Source of the DNA: Adenophora triphylla var. japonica
Lineage: Eukaryota; Streptophyta; Magnoliopsida; Asterales; Campanulaceae
Reading direction: 5' to 3'
Assembly (NCBI GenBank): GCA_022495995.1
Contig: JAFEMH010002099.1
Coordinates: 186,001 to 250,000 of the forward strand
DNA length: 64,000 nucleotides
The stretch's first letter is position 1. The number at the start of each line of letters is the position of its first letter. A program made the translations under genes and the position numbers. Shown one piece after another: positions 11,801 to 22,341 of this stretch. The notes under the pieces were generated by a model. The model saw only the letters and a program-made list of their open reading frames with translations, searched no databases and had not been told where the DNA came from.

Positions 11801-14318
11801 ACTTGTTTTGAATATTTTTCATTTTAGAGGAAACAAATTAATCAGAACTGTAGCTGGTCCCACACTTTCGTAATATATAATATGTCACCATGATTTATTA
11901 TCTTCACATGCTATGTCGCCGGTCATATCAATCTTTTCAGTTATAATAGTGATTATTAAGGCGTTAATTTGTTTGATGCGTAGGGATCAATATAACAATC
12001 TAATTTCAGTTAACAGTAGACACCACTCATTTATCACTAATTCCAAAGCTTAAACACCATCAAGTCATTTTTCTGGTGGAATGTGTTGAAAGTTGCTCAG
12101 TAATTGGATGCAAAAGAGAACTATCTTTCTCGACTCTTCTTTTTAAGTTGCTATTATTTCACTCTAGTTGATTTCTAATAATGGAAGCAATTTGTATGTT
12201 AATGACATAAATTTGTATAATGGTCAATGGTTTATATTTGTTTGTCATTTACATTTTTTTTTACTATTTTAGAATGTTGCCTTAAAGTTTTACTTTCTTT
12301 CTTCTGTACTGAAAGATCTGCAGAAGGTACAAACAATATCATCAACAAATGCAAATGGTTGTCTCGTCATTCGAGTCAGTTGCAGGACTCAGCTCAGCAA
12401 CACCTTACATATCACTCGCTCTCAAGGCAGTGACGAGGCATTTTCGAAGCCTAAAGAATGTGATTACGGTTCAACTAAGGCACACGAGGAAAGCATTGGG
12501 AGAAGACTTATCATCTCCCACCACGGGCACAAGCAGTTTTAAAGGTGATAATACTACAACATCAAGGGTAAGAGATTTCGACCACAGCTTTCAAAAGCAC
12601 CATAAATTATCCGGTGGTGGTGGGGGTTTCCTTGAACCCCAACAACCTGTTTGGAGACCCCAAAGAGGCCTACCGGAACGTGCTGTGTCTGTACTTCGAG
12701 CTTGGCTTTTTGACCATTTCCTTCACCCGTATGTTCCCTTTTTCCCTCTCTGCATCACACAACACACAGAGACACACACTTGATTGAAAGGTACCTACAA
12801 ATGCTTTTGTGATTTGAAGTAAAGTTGGGTTTCTTTACGTACGCAGGTATCCAACTGACACGGACAAACACATGCTAGCTACTCAAACTGGACTGACTAG
12901 AAACCAGGTACGATCAGGGGCTTATACCTTTTTGGTGTTTGGTACTATTGCTTAGTATGAAAGTATAGAAAAATGGAGATGTCATGCAATTCTTGTTGAG
13001 GGTGCTATACACTCCCCTTTTTTTACTGAGCACACACCCTTTCATACTTTTATTTATTCTATTGTATAGTAGATTGAAACATGAAGGGGGTGCTAGTAAG
13101 GGCCATTCTTCTTGTTTCGAATAATCTGAAGAACTAGCCCTAGATTGTTAAAAAAAAATTGTTTTACTTAATAAACACATCATTATGATTGTGTACTGTT
13201 ATCACTCACATATTATCAGTCATAATGGACTTAATTAATTACTTAAGTGTCCCCCTCAAGTGTCAACATGGACCCTTAAAGCAGGAACTAATTAAACTGG
13301 TGCCTCAAGTTCATATTTTGGGATATTAACTAGTAAAGTAACAGCTATGGCCCATGGGAATGTCTGTGTAAAAATTCCAGCAAAACTGAAGATATTAGGA
13401 GATGCTCTAATTGTATTAGCTTACCCAGGGGCGGATCTTTGTTATCTATAATGTATTCATGTCCGCCTAATAGTTTTTCACATTTAGTGGTAAGAATTTT
13501 CTTTATTACGCACTCTATAATCAAATAGCATGTCTAGCTACGTTGGTAAAGTGCTTGCCTTTAAACCATGTGGTCTTGGGAGCTTGTAATTTGTTCACGC
13601 ACTTTGAAAATAACGTGGGTTCGCCACAGACCCATCTTCATAGAAACCCAACATATCACCAATCACATCTATAATGCTGATGAAAGTTGCAATTCGTTCT
13701 AAAAATAGTAAACCTCTTTCTGATATTGAAAATAATTCATTTATATTTTGGGAATTTTTGCTTTGACTGAGAAATGCTATGCATGACTCATCTTGCATGT
13801 AAATCATCTGAGATGTTCTTATATTTTTCTGACCATAAAATTAGGTATCAAACTGGTTTATCAACGCTCGAGTACGTGTATGGAAACCTATGGTTGAAGA
13901 AATACACACGCTAGAAACAAAAGCAATGGAGGAACCAAACTCAAACGCAGGAAACCAAATGGACACCGATGTAATACCAAGAGGCAGGCTCTTAAGCACC
14001 AACACAACGTCAAACATGCAAGGGGAATGCTCTAATACAGTCACGTTAGCAAGGATGGGCCCCGGTGAAGCTAGCCCCGGATTTTGGAATCAAGATAAGC
14101 GTTCAAGAATAGACATTCCAACAAGCGTAGATGGTTCGTTGTTTGGGTTTGAACCGTACCAACAAAGAGGGGTCGAAATGGGGCAAGGACTTGGAGCAGT
14201 GTCACTTACTTTGGGACTTAGGCAAAGTGCCGAAAATGCGCAACAGAAGCAGCAGCTGCAGAATCAGGAGCATCAACTTAGGCAGCAGTTTGGAGGGCAT
14301 ATTTATAAATATTCATGA
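8818..14318 (+). CDS. BEL1-like (BELL/TALE class) homeodomain transcription factor, four exons
   Basis: Exons are 8818-10083, 12316-12728, 12847-12907 and 13845-14318, giving 737 residues. The introns have GT-AG ends. The 61-bp third exon and these splice positions are typical of BELL genes. The N-terminus has [17 protein letters not shown] motif (ZIBEL type) follows, then the SKY box ([20 protein letters not shown], end of exon 1). The BELL helix region ([20 protein letters not shown]) opens exon 2. The TALE homeodomain has the three-residue PYP loop (HPYPTDTDK) and recognition helix [13 protein letters not shown], and a C-terminal VSLTLGLR motif. BELL proteins pair with KNOX partners in the nucleus to control meristem, organ and inflorescence development. 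The ATG at 8818 is chosen because nine upstream bases open only with [11 protein letters not shown] and ARVRVW resemble the PENNYWISE/POUND-FOOLISH branch, but I do not assign an ortholog. No stops or frameshifts are seen. Confidence 0.95.
10282..10395. mobile_element. Stowaway-like left end in intron 1
   Basis: CTCTCTCCATCCCAAAATAC resembles a Stowaway terminus, but no matching right end follows. It is probably an old, decayed copy within intron 1 of the BELL gene. Confidence 0.3.
11437..11686. repeat. 125-bp tandem duplication in BELL intron 1
   Basis: CGTGCAATATATCTGCTGTA starts at 11437 and again at 11562. The two 125-bp copies run to AAGATGCCCTAAAGCCTT and differ at only a few sites. 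The duplication adds intron length and leaves the splice sites intact. Confidence 0.85.
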
Positions 14319-14530
14319 TTTAGGTTTAGTTTGCAATGGTGTAATGATGTAGGGGGTGGTAAGAAAAGAAAGGAAGATATGGGGACAAACTGTGATTATA
14401 GGAAGGGAAAGTGTAATGGTTGGTACAATTGCCATATCATCAAAAAAAGACTCTTCAAAAAGAGGTTGATTTTCTATCAGTCTTCATTGTAATACATCTA
14501 TGAACTGTGAAATGAAGGAAGCAATTTCCC

Positions 14531-15006
14531 ACCAAAGTGGCCTTGCCCAGTGGTATGTTGGTGGCTTCCCAAAGGGGAGGTCACCGGTTCGATTTTCCTC
14601 AAGGGGAATTTCTGTGGTTTAATTCCTACCTTGGGTTTCAGGGTCCTTTGGAGCTTTTCGGGGCACATCCGTGTAGTTAAGGAAGCAGCATTGCTGGGCT
14701 TGTATTCTCAGTGTGGGGAGTTCGAATCTTGGCAGGAGCAGCTGGAGCAGCCAATTGGTGTTGTAAGAGTGATGCAATTGCCTCGGCAGGAAAAGCATGG
14801 AGCTGACCAATTGGTGATGTAAGAGTGATGTAAATGCCTTGTAGGAGGGCTCTCTTGGGGCTCTGGAGTATAAGGGGTACTGCCACCCTGGCTGCATAGG
14901 GCACATCCCGCGATTTACCTCCGCCAGCATACTGAGAGGCCGGTATCTGGTGATCCAGGATTAGTCCGGCGAAGCTGGGAACCTGGGTATCAAAAAAAAA
15001 AAAATA
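14531..15006 (+). mobile_element. Dimeric tRNA-derived SINE at the 3' end of the BELL gene
   Basis: The head TGGCCTTGCCCAGTGGTATG (A box) and CCGGTTCGATTTTCC (B box) form a Pol III-type promoter. A second B-box-like GGAGTTCGAATCTTGG at about 14716 and a repeated CCAATTGGTG[T/A]TGTAAGAG segment suggest a two-part body. It ends in a poly(A) run. A perfect 16-bp duplication, AAGGAAGCAATTTCCC, flanks it at 14515-14530 and 15007-15022, as expected for LINE-driven insertion. It lies about 200 bp past the BELL stop codon, possibly in the 3' UTR. Confidence 0.9.
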
Positions 15007-15019
15007 AAGGAAGCAATTT

Positions 15020-15157
<138 letters not shown>

Positions 15158-15442
15158 CTCCCTCTGTCCCACCCGACTTAGGACATTTACTCCCGACACG
15201 GAGTTTAAGGAATACTATTATAATATTGGGAGAGAGAATGAGTGGAGGATGTGTTGTGAGTGTGAAAAATTAAATAGGAGAGAGAATGAGTGGAATAAAT
15301 AGTGATGAGATTATTGTTGTGAGTATGACAAGTGGGTCTCATTTAATATAAAAGTAATATAAACTTTCCATTTTGGGCCGTCCTAAGTCGGGTGGGACGC
15401 CCAAAATGGCAAAACGTCCTAAGTCGGACGGGACGGAGGGAG
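15158..15442. mobile_element. Stowaway MITE
   Basis: CTCCCTCTGTCCCACCCG at the left and CGGGACGGAGGGAG at the right, with TA on both sides. The arms extend through GACTTAGGAC / GTCCTAAGTC. Confidence 0.9.
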
Positions 15443-15484
15443 TATATATATATATACACACATAGAGTTGGTCTTATATTAAAA

Positions 15485-15960
15485 ACTTGTTTTTTTCAAG
15501 TTTAAGAAAAAAATATTTTTACACCGGTACTTAATAATACATGCACTGACACTTTTTCTCACTGGCATTACTTTTATAATTACAATGACACATTTTTACT
15601 CTACACTGACACTCTTTTATTATTACACTTAATAATACATGCATTGACACTCTTTACACTGATATTTTTTTTACATTAACACTACTGCCACTTTTTTACA
15701 TTAACACTGACACTTTTTTACACCGGTACTTAATAATACAAACACAAACACTCTTTACACTGTCATTTTTTTACACTGACACTTTTTTACATTGACACTT
15801 AATAATATATGCACCGACACTCTTTATACTTACGTTTTGTTACACCAACACTGACACTTAATAATACATGCACTGACACTCTTTACACTAACATTTCTTA
15901 TACTAACACTGACACTAGCGGGGAAATAAAACACGCATTTTTTTAACTTACAAGAAAATG
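15485..15960. repeat. Degenerate CACTGACAC / TTAATAATACATGCA minisatellite
   Basis: Dozens of CACTGACACTTTTTT and ACTTAATAATACATGCA motifs lie at irregular spacing between two Stowaways. CACTGACAC is the complement of the GTGTCAGTG/GTGCCAGTG motif that fills much of 34.9-58 kb. This tract may be a deleted relative of that large element. It is non-coding. Confidence 0.6.
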
Positions 15961-15986
15961 CATTTTTTTAAAAAGATTTTGGCATA

Positions 15987-16022
<36 letters not shown>

Positions 16023-16023
<1 letters not shown>

Positions 16024-16278
16024 TCCCTCCGTCCCATAAAACATTACCCCTTTTACTATTTTGGGCGTCCCACTTTAAAGTCCCACTTTCCTAAAAAGGA
16101 AATTTTTTAATACTTCTTTATTCATGGGACCCACTTGTCATACTCACAACACTTTTCAAATTTATTATTCTCTCCACTCATTCTCTCTCCTCCCACTCAC
16201 AACACATACTTTAATAACATTATTTCTTATTTTTCGTTCTCAACAGTAAAGGAGTAAAGTTCTATGGGACGGAGGGAG
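16023..16278. mobile_element. Stowaway MITE
   Basis: CTCCCTCCGTCCCATAAA and the matching TATGGGACGGAGGGAG end, TA flanks, 256 bp. The interior has the CTCTCCACTCATTCTCTCTC motif common to this window's Stowaways. Confidence 0.9.
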
Positions 16279-16301
16279 TATATATTATCCATAAAATAGT
16301 A

Positions 16302-16572
16302 CTCCCTCCGTCCCACGTGAATACAAACTTATTTCCTTTTTGGTCCGTCCCACGTGAATACAAACTGCCCAAAATGGAAATAAATTTATTATTTTATATT
16401 CACCCTACCCCACCCACTCATTCTCTCTCTTCATTTTCTACCACACAATTTATTCAACCAACTCCACTCATTCTCTCTCTTCATTTCCTACCACACATTT
16501 TCATTATCTTAATAATACTTTTTAATTATTGTGCCCAAGAAATTGATTTGTAATCACATGGGTCGGAGGGAG
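16302..16572. mobile_element. Stowaway MITE
   Basis: CTCCCTCCGTCCCACGTG at the left, CATGGGTCGGAGGGAG at the right, TA on both sides. It starts 21 bp after the previous Stowaway's TA and probably represents a separate insertion. Confidence 0.88.
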
Positions 16573-16705
16573 TATTACTTTTGGAAAAAAAAAAACCGCT
16601 CCCACATTTTCTAAATAAATGTTTATTTTAAAGAAATTTTTGTCCTAAAATGCTGGGTTGGCTATTCCGCAAGAGGTCCTATTCCCCAAGAGGTCCATAG
16701 CACAT

Positions 16706-17420
16706 TAGGGGTGTAAGTGGTTCGGTTCAAATCACGGTTTGAGATCGAACCGAATTAAATCATGCGGTTTGGTTTATTTTTCAAGTATGAATGGTTTGAT
16801 TCGGTCTCAAATATTTACAAACCACATGGTTCGGTTTGGTTTGTGGTCTGACCCTTTCAAACCAAACTAAACCAAACCAAACCAAACCACGGTTTGAGAC
16901 CACGAGACCGAACCACCAAACCGAATCGCGATTGCCAAACCGAACCACATTACATAAACTAATCCTAACCCTTGTTTTGTATCTTATTTAATATTTTTGT
17001 ATCTTTATTAAAATTTACATAAACTAATCATAACCCCCATTTTGTATTTTATTTAATATTAATTTCATCATTTGTTATCTTCATTACGACACATAAATAA
17101 TCAAGTTCTCTCCACGATCGCCATTGTAAAGTGTTTTTCTTCCTTCGACCTCTCTCTTCCTCTAGTCTCTTAAACACTCGCACTTTTCGCTCTTCCTCCA
17201 CGATCACGAAAAATTTAAACAATATGAAAATGAGTTGCGGTCTGAATCGTGGTTTGAACCGTAGTCTAAATAATGGTCTGAACCGCATAATTGAACTGCG
17301 GTTTGAACCAAACCGAACCAAACCATAGCGGTTTGGTTTGGTTCGGTTTGGAATTTTTTCAAACCGATGACTAGTGGTTCGGTCTGTAAATTTTCCCAAA
17401 CCGAACCATTTACGCCCCTA
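16706..17420. mobile_element. hAT-type MITE, AACCG-rich family A
   Basis: Ends TAGGGGTGTAAGTGGTTCGG and inverted TAGGGGCGTAAATGGTTCGG. A perfect 8-bp duplication TAGCACAT lies at 16698-16705 and 17421-17428, the hAT signature. The 715-bp interior is packed with GGTTCGGTTTGG / CCAAACCGAACC motifs toward both ends and AT-rich DNA in the middle. Open frames across it have low-complexity composition and are not genes. A second copy lies at 26078-26691. Confidence 0.9.
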
Positions 17421-17655
17421 TAGCACATGACCCAAAATTTTTAAATAATTTTTCCTTTTTATTTTTTCAACCCTTAAGAATTTGTGAAAATATTGTCATG
17501 GGCCCTTGATATTTCCTTTTTTTTTTTTTTTCTAAATTCCTAACAAAGTTTGTGCTTTACTTTGTGAAAATTCACTAGTTACAAAGTACTTACAGTATAT
17601 TATAATCTTTCAAAAATTGTTTATTTTGACACAAAAGGGTCATTCTGAGATGAAG

Positions 17656-18271
17656 TGACGTAAACGGGTTGTAGCAGAATAATAAAAGAATAGACAAATA
17701 ATTGATTGAACAACTACTTGACCCATTTCAAATCAATAAACTAGGATTTGAACAAGAGAATCACCAAGATGATGATAATCTTCTGCAGATCAGTTAAGAC
17801 CTATTAAGTCAATTAAGACTCAGTCAAGAATCTCCTAAGAAATTCAAGGAACAAGCTAAAAGCTTCAAGGTAAAAACCTTCAATTGCAAAGCAATTCAAT
17901 TTAATTCAATAATTCAATGTCTCCTAAAACAAATAATGAAAGAGAGTATTTATACTCTAAACAAAACCCTAAACAACTTGAAAAAGGAAAAGCAAAACAA
18001 CCCTAATTAAAACTCTTAAAAAACGAAAACGGAATAAAACGGAATCAGCAAAACGCTAAGGGAACGAGTCGTCCTCAGCATCACGAATCGTCCCAGGCCA
18101 AAACATTCGTGGTACGAAGCGTGAAAATAAAATCAGTCGTGCAGGGATCCATCACGAGTCGTGACATCAAGCACGACTCGTGCTCAGCGTCTTCTTCAGT
18201 CGCACGACTTGTTGTGCCTCCTGCCCAGGTCTGCTTCATCTTGGGATACCTCTTCATCTTGGGATACATCA
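17656..18271 (-). repeat. 3' LTR of the gag-protease element
   Basis: 616 bp. It carries several CACGAGTCGTG-type palindromes around 18062-18210 (for example GCACGACTCGTGC). It is the MITE-free version of the LTR at 20139-21141 and shows the empty hAT target site GTCCTCAG once. On the - strand a G-rich polypurine tract (AAGTGGGGGTGAA) precedes it at 18272-18284. Confidence 0.92.
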
Positions 18272-18282
18272 TTCACCCCCAC

Positions 18283-20092
18283 TTAAAAAGAATTTGTCTC
18301 TGAATTCTGGCCTTTATAAAAAGAACATGATTTTGTAGTGTTTGACCCTCCATTGTTGACCTTCCGCCCCTTCCTCCCCGCGATCAACTTTGTAGGTGTC
18401 GATGCACTTGAACGTACCACAAAATCGGTCAGTGAACCTGAAAAGACATATCGTGACATACAAAAGGAGATAATCCCTTTTCTCTTCCTCAGTTTATTGC
18501 AAGAGATAACCCCTTTAGCCTTTAATGGACACAGAGAAAATCGAGCGCCATCCTTCTCAAAACGAATCACGTTCTCCCGACCACTATGGATAGAATTAAC
18601 ATCAAAATGCCAAGGTCGACCAAGTAAAAGTTGACAAGCACTCATATCCACAATATCACAAGTAATATTATCCTTATAAGCCCCAATGGAAAGAGGAACG
18701 ATGCATTGTTCTCTTACCTTTAGAGTGCCCCCACCATTAATCCAACCGACAATATAAGGGTGTGGATGTTTCTTAACTGCAAGTGACGATTTCTCCACAA
18801 AACTACGTGCTACCAAGTTTTCACTACTACCACTGTCAATAATTAAATGAACCACATCATTATTAACCATACCTTTCGTGCGAAAAATGTTAGTTCTTTC
18901 ATGACCAACCTCCTCCTCAGGATTAACCAACCCAATCTTCTGAATTGCAAAAGATTCATGATGTTCTTCATCCTCATCCTCAGCATTAGGATCATGAGTG
19001 TACTCTACCAATACATCATCATCATCAACATTAGTTACCAAATTAGCATTCTTACGAAGATGACAACCACTAGAAATATGTCCAGCCTCCCCGCATTTAA
19101 AACACTTATTACCAAAATTCTTAGCATAAGGGTTAGCATTCTTAGGAGCTTGAACAACAGGAGCAGGTGTTCTTGCTACCTCAACCGCCTTAGAACCTGA
19201 AGCTTGTGTCGTAGGCTGTTCGACTGTGGATGGATTAACTGAAGATTGAATAGGGCTAAGAGCAAAAGACGAATTACCCCCTTCTTGAATGTAGGTTGAG
19301 GTTGAAAAGCTGAAACTAATTGTTTCTCAACCTTTTCCGCCATTGAGATAGCATCAGTCAAAGAGAAGTTGGTAAATAATTCCACCCTATTCTTAATATC
19401 AACCCGAAGACCATCAACAAACCTAGAGATTTCTTGAGAATCAGATTCAACCAAGTCGTTATGGGCCGACTGAGCATACAAATCATGCACATATTCCTTA
19501 ACGTTACGACTACCTTGGGTGCAATTCTGAAATTTAGAAAATAAGCATTGCACATAATCATCAGGTAAAAATCTATCTTTTAATGTCTCTTTCATCTCAT
19601 CCCAAGTACGAATCTGAGGCAACCTATCACGCAACCTTTTTTTACAAAATTGATCCCACCATGCAGCAGCACACCACCCCTCAATTTATAAGCAACATAA
19701 GGGACTTTTCTAACATTCTCAACTTCCATTAAATTGAAAAACTTATCAACTTCATTAATCCAATCTAAAAAGTCCTCGATAGATAACTCACCATTAAAAG
19801 TAGGAATATCAGCCCTTATCTTTGGTCGATGTTGATCCACTGGAGGTGCAGCGAAAACTTCGTCATCACCATGAAATGAACCATCGTCGTCACCGCCAGG
19901 ATTATTGTTGTTGCCACCTCGACCTCTATTGTTGTTATTACCACCACCAACTTGCAAACGCTCCATAGCCGCCACGAGTCGTTCTTGAGTTGCAGCAGAT
20001 TGACGAATAATTTCATTGTTTTGTCGTTGCATCTCCAGAATAGCCGCTAGAATAGCATTACCGTTGTTGTTTTCACCATTGTTGGCCATCAT
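18283..20092 (-). pseudogene. gag-protease of the TR-GAG-like element, two frameshifts
   Basis: Translation starts at ATG 20092. An Asn/Gly-rich N-terminus is followed by a Ty3/gypsy-type capsid region (FNGELSIEDFLDWINEVDKF; then ETLKDRFLPDDY; KEYVHDLYAQS). A zinc knuckle CX2CX4HX4C (CFKCGEAGHISSGC) lies near 19075-19115. A retropepsin motif (LIIDSGSSENLV) sits at about 18835. The frame breaks twice. One break is near 19665, between the capsid parts. The other is in a G5 run near 19280, between capsid and zinc knuckle. Each fits loss of one base. The capsid would coat the RNA and the protease would cut it. No RT domain follows. Acidic residues (DEDEEHHE) lie between zinc knuckle and protease. 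Confidence 0.88.
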
Positions 20093-20126
20093 TCTTGGTA
20101 GATTTTCTTCCTTGGATCGTCCTTCG

Positions 20127-20136
20127 TCTGATACCA
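20127..20136 (-). other. Primer-binding site (tRNA-Met type)
   Basis: The - strand reads TGGTATCAGA two bases inside the 5' LTR, matching the complement of the initiator tRNA-Met 3' end used by many plant LTR elements. It fixes the element's orientation. Confidence 0.85.
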
Positions 20137-20138
20137 AT

Positions 20139-21141
20139 TGATGTAAACGGGTTGCAGAGGAATAATAAAAGGATAGACAAATAATTGATTGAACAACTAC
20201 TTGACCCAATTCAAATCAATGAACTAGAATTTGAACAAGAGAATCACCAAGATGATGATAATCTTCTGTAGATCAGTTAAGACCTATTAAGTCAATTAAG
20301 ACTCAGTCAAGAATCTCCTAAGAAATTCAAGGAACAAGCTAAAAGCTTCAAGGTAAAAACCTTCAATTGCAAAGCAATTCAATTTAATTCAATAATTCAA
20401 TGTCTCCTAAAACAAATAATGAAAGAGAGTATTTATACTCGAAACAAAACCCTAAACAACTTGGAAAAGGAAAAGCAAGACAATCCTAATTAAAACTCTT
20501 AAAAAACGGAAACAGAATAAAACGGAATCAGCAAAACGCTAAGGGAACGAGTCGTCCTCAGTAGGGATGGCCAAATCGGATCGGAACCGGACCGGAACCG
20601 GAAAACCGGACCGGAAAAGCCCGGAACCGGAGCGAACCGGGGAGAAAACCGGAACCGGACGGACAGGAACCGGGGTTAGTGCGGGCCGATTAAGGGTTAC
20701 AAAAATGCCAAATCGGACCGGAACCGGAACCGTGAACCGGACGAAATTTTCACGTTTTCCAAAGAACCGGACCGGAAAAGCCCGAAACCGGAGCGAACCG
20801 GGGAGAAAACCGGAACCGAACGGACCGGAACTGAGGTTAGTGCGGGCCGGTTAAGGGTTCCCATTTGGCCGAACCGAAATCGGCGATTCAAGGCCCGGAA
20901 CCGGAACCGGACCGGATTTGGTCATCCCTAGTCCTCAGCATCACGAATCGTCCCAGGCCAAAACATTCGTGGTACGAAGCGTGAAAATAAAACTAGTCGT
21001 GTAGGGATCCATCACGAGTCGTGACATCAAGCACGACTCGTGCTCAGCGTCTTATTTAGTCGCACGACTTGTTGTGCCTCCTGCCCAGGTCTGCTCCATC
21101 TTGCTTCATCTTGGGATACCTCTTCATCTTGGGATACATCA
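20139..21141 (-). repeat. 5' LTR of the gag-protease element, interrupted by a MITE
   Basis: 1003 bp. This equals the 616-bp sister LTR plus a 369-bp hAT MITE, its 8-bp duplication and a 10-bp local duplication near 21100. It carries the same CACGAGTCGTG palindromes. TGATGTA/TACATCA ends are intact. Confidence 0.92.
20562..20930. mobile_element. hAT-type MITE, GGAACCGG-rich family B
   Basis: Ends TAGGGATGGCCAAATC and inverted TAGGGATGACCAAATC. The 8-bp duplication GTCCTCAG lies at 20554-20561 and 20931-20938. The undisturbed sister LTR has GTCCTCAG once at the same place, so this insertion has a built-in empty-site control. The interior holds two similar halves with GGAACCGGACCGG motifs. No coding capacity. 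Confidence 0.95.
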
Positions 21142-21146
21142 TGAAG

Positions 21147-21734
21147 GGATTTGTGTTGAATTTTGCACATGTATTAGGTAATAGACTCATTGATCCAAAA
21201 AGATACCAATCTTGATTAAAACAATTTTTCCTATTGGTCCATCATGCTAATATTATTTAACTATATTGACATTCTAACATTTTATTTTCTTTTTCATTGG
21301 TGACCTTAATAAAATTTAATTATTACTTCATTACACTCCTTTCAGTTGTCTCTCTCATCCTTTCCCCCCCCCCCCCCATTATTTGTTGGTTGGTATTTTA
21401 GGAAGTTGAATAATCAAGAGAAAATTACTTGTATTAATTTTGTACATCACATTGTGTGTCACAGGGATTCAATGATTATACATACATTAACATGACGTCA
21501 TTCCGAATTACTAATAACCCTTGGATATCAGTGATATACAATGTGGTATATAAAAATGATATAAAAAAGTAATACATGTGATTTTTTTCTCATTTCATCT
21601 AGTCAATTTTAAAAATGAGATTATTTTTTTTAAAACAAAAAAACAATTTTTTTAATAGAACTCATACTTTTTGGTACGGAGGAAGAAGTAAAAGTAACTT
21701 AGGTAAAGATTGCAGAATATTTATTTAGGTATAT
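21147..21734. other. AT-rich intergenic DNA, no gene seen
   Basis: No exon or transposon end is recognised. It contains a C run at 21363-21377. It separates the gag-protease element from the copia remnant. Confidence 0.5.
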
Positions 21735-22126
21735 TGTTGGGTTCAATGTCATTTAAGTTGGTAAATTCTAAATTAGGGGATTGAACAATCAAGGAATCTG
21801 GAGCATGAAGTTGAACAGCGAACACGGCCATGCAAGGACAGACTACACGTTCGTGCAAAAGTTTTTGGACAAATGGTGCAAAAGTTTTTGGACAAATGGT
21901 GCGGTCGCGCAGGAGAAGGGGGCGCTTGCGCCAAGTCTATGAAATTGTGCACAGTCGTGCTCCCCAAAGGACACACCCGTGCACGACGAGTTTTGGGCTC
22001 GGGCCGGCCATGTTTCAACGCAGGAATATAAAACCCTTCAGGGTTAGGATAAGAGCTATATACATACTCCTCTCTCTCCTATCAATCAGAAGTAATTCTG
22101 GTGTGATAGGCATATCAATAATTCTA

Positions 22127-22336
22127 GATGTCAGGTATCATTTTGTGAGAAGTGAGAAGCAGATCAAGGTGAAGAAAGTGGGTAATGCGGGCAATCATGC
22201 TGACATGTTCACGAAGTCCGTTTCAACTAGCAAGTTCCAACATTGCTTGAACTTTCTAAACGTTCGCAGTTGTTATACAACATCTGAGGTGGAGGGGGAG
22301 TTCTGGTTATGTGATCTGGAGGTTAGATGTCAGTAG
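22127..22336 (+). pseudogene. Copia RNase H C-terminal remnant
   Basis: The frame reads DVRYHFVR near its start, then GNHADMFTKSV and a CLNFLNV stretch before the stop. This matches the conserved end of copia polyproteins (DVRYHFIR, NPADMFTK). Upstream it opens straight into LTR sequence, so it is a deletion product. Confidence 0.85.
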
Positions 22337-22341
22337 AGATT

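Larger units (their letters stand above)
17656..21141 (-). mobile_element. Non-autonomous LTR retrotransposon, gag plus protease only (TR-GAG-like)
   Basis: It lies on the - strand. The 5-bp target duplication TGAAG flanks it at 17651-17655 and 21142-21146. The LTRs begin TGATGTA and end TACATCA. The internal region of only about 1.87 kb holds gag and a retropepsin-like domain, then stops about 12 bp from the 3' LTR. Reverse transcriptase, RNase H and integrase are absent, so movement would need enzymes from another element. The primer site matches the 3' end of initiator tRNA-Met. The two LTRs differ at roughly 3% of sites by eye. A hAT MITE (20562-20930) sits in the 5' LTR. Confidence 0.92.

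Noticed and set aside
13520..13620. tRNA-like A box (TAGCTACGTTGGTAAAGTGC) in BELL intron 3
   Set aside because: No convincing B box at the right distance and no poly(A) end. Probably a decayed SINE, but not supportable.
17049..17428. Open frames on both strands rich in NRTKPNR / RFEPNR
   Set aside because: They lie wholly inside the AACCG repeats of the hAT MITE at 16706-17420.
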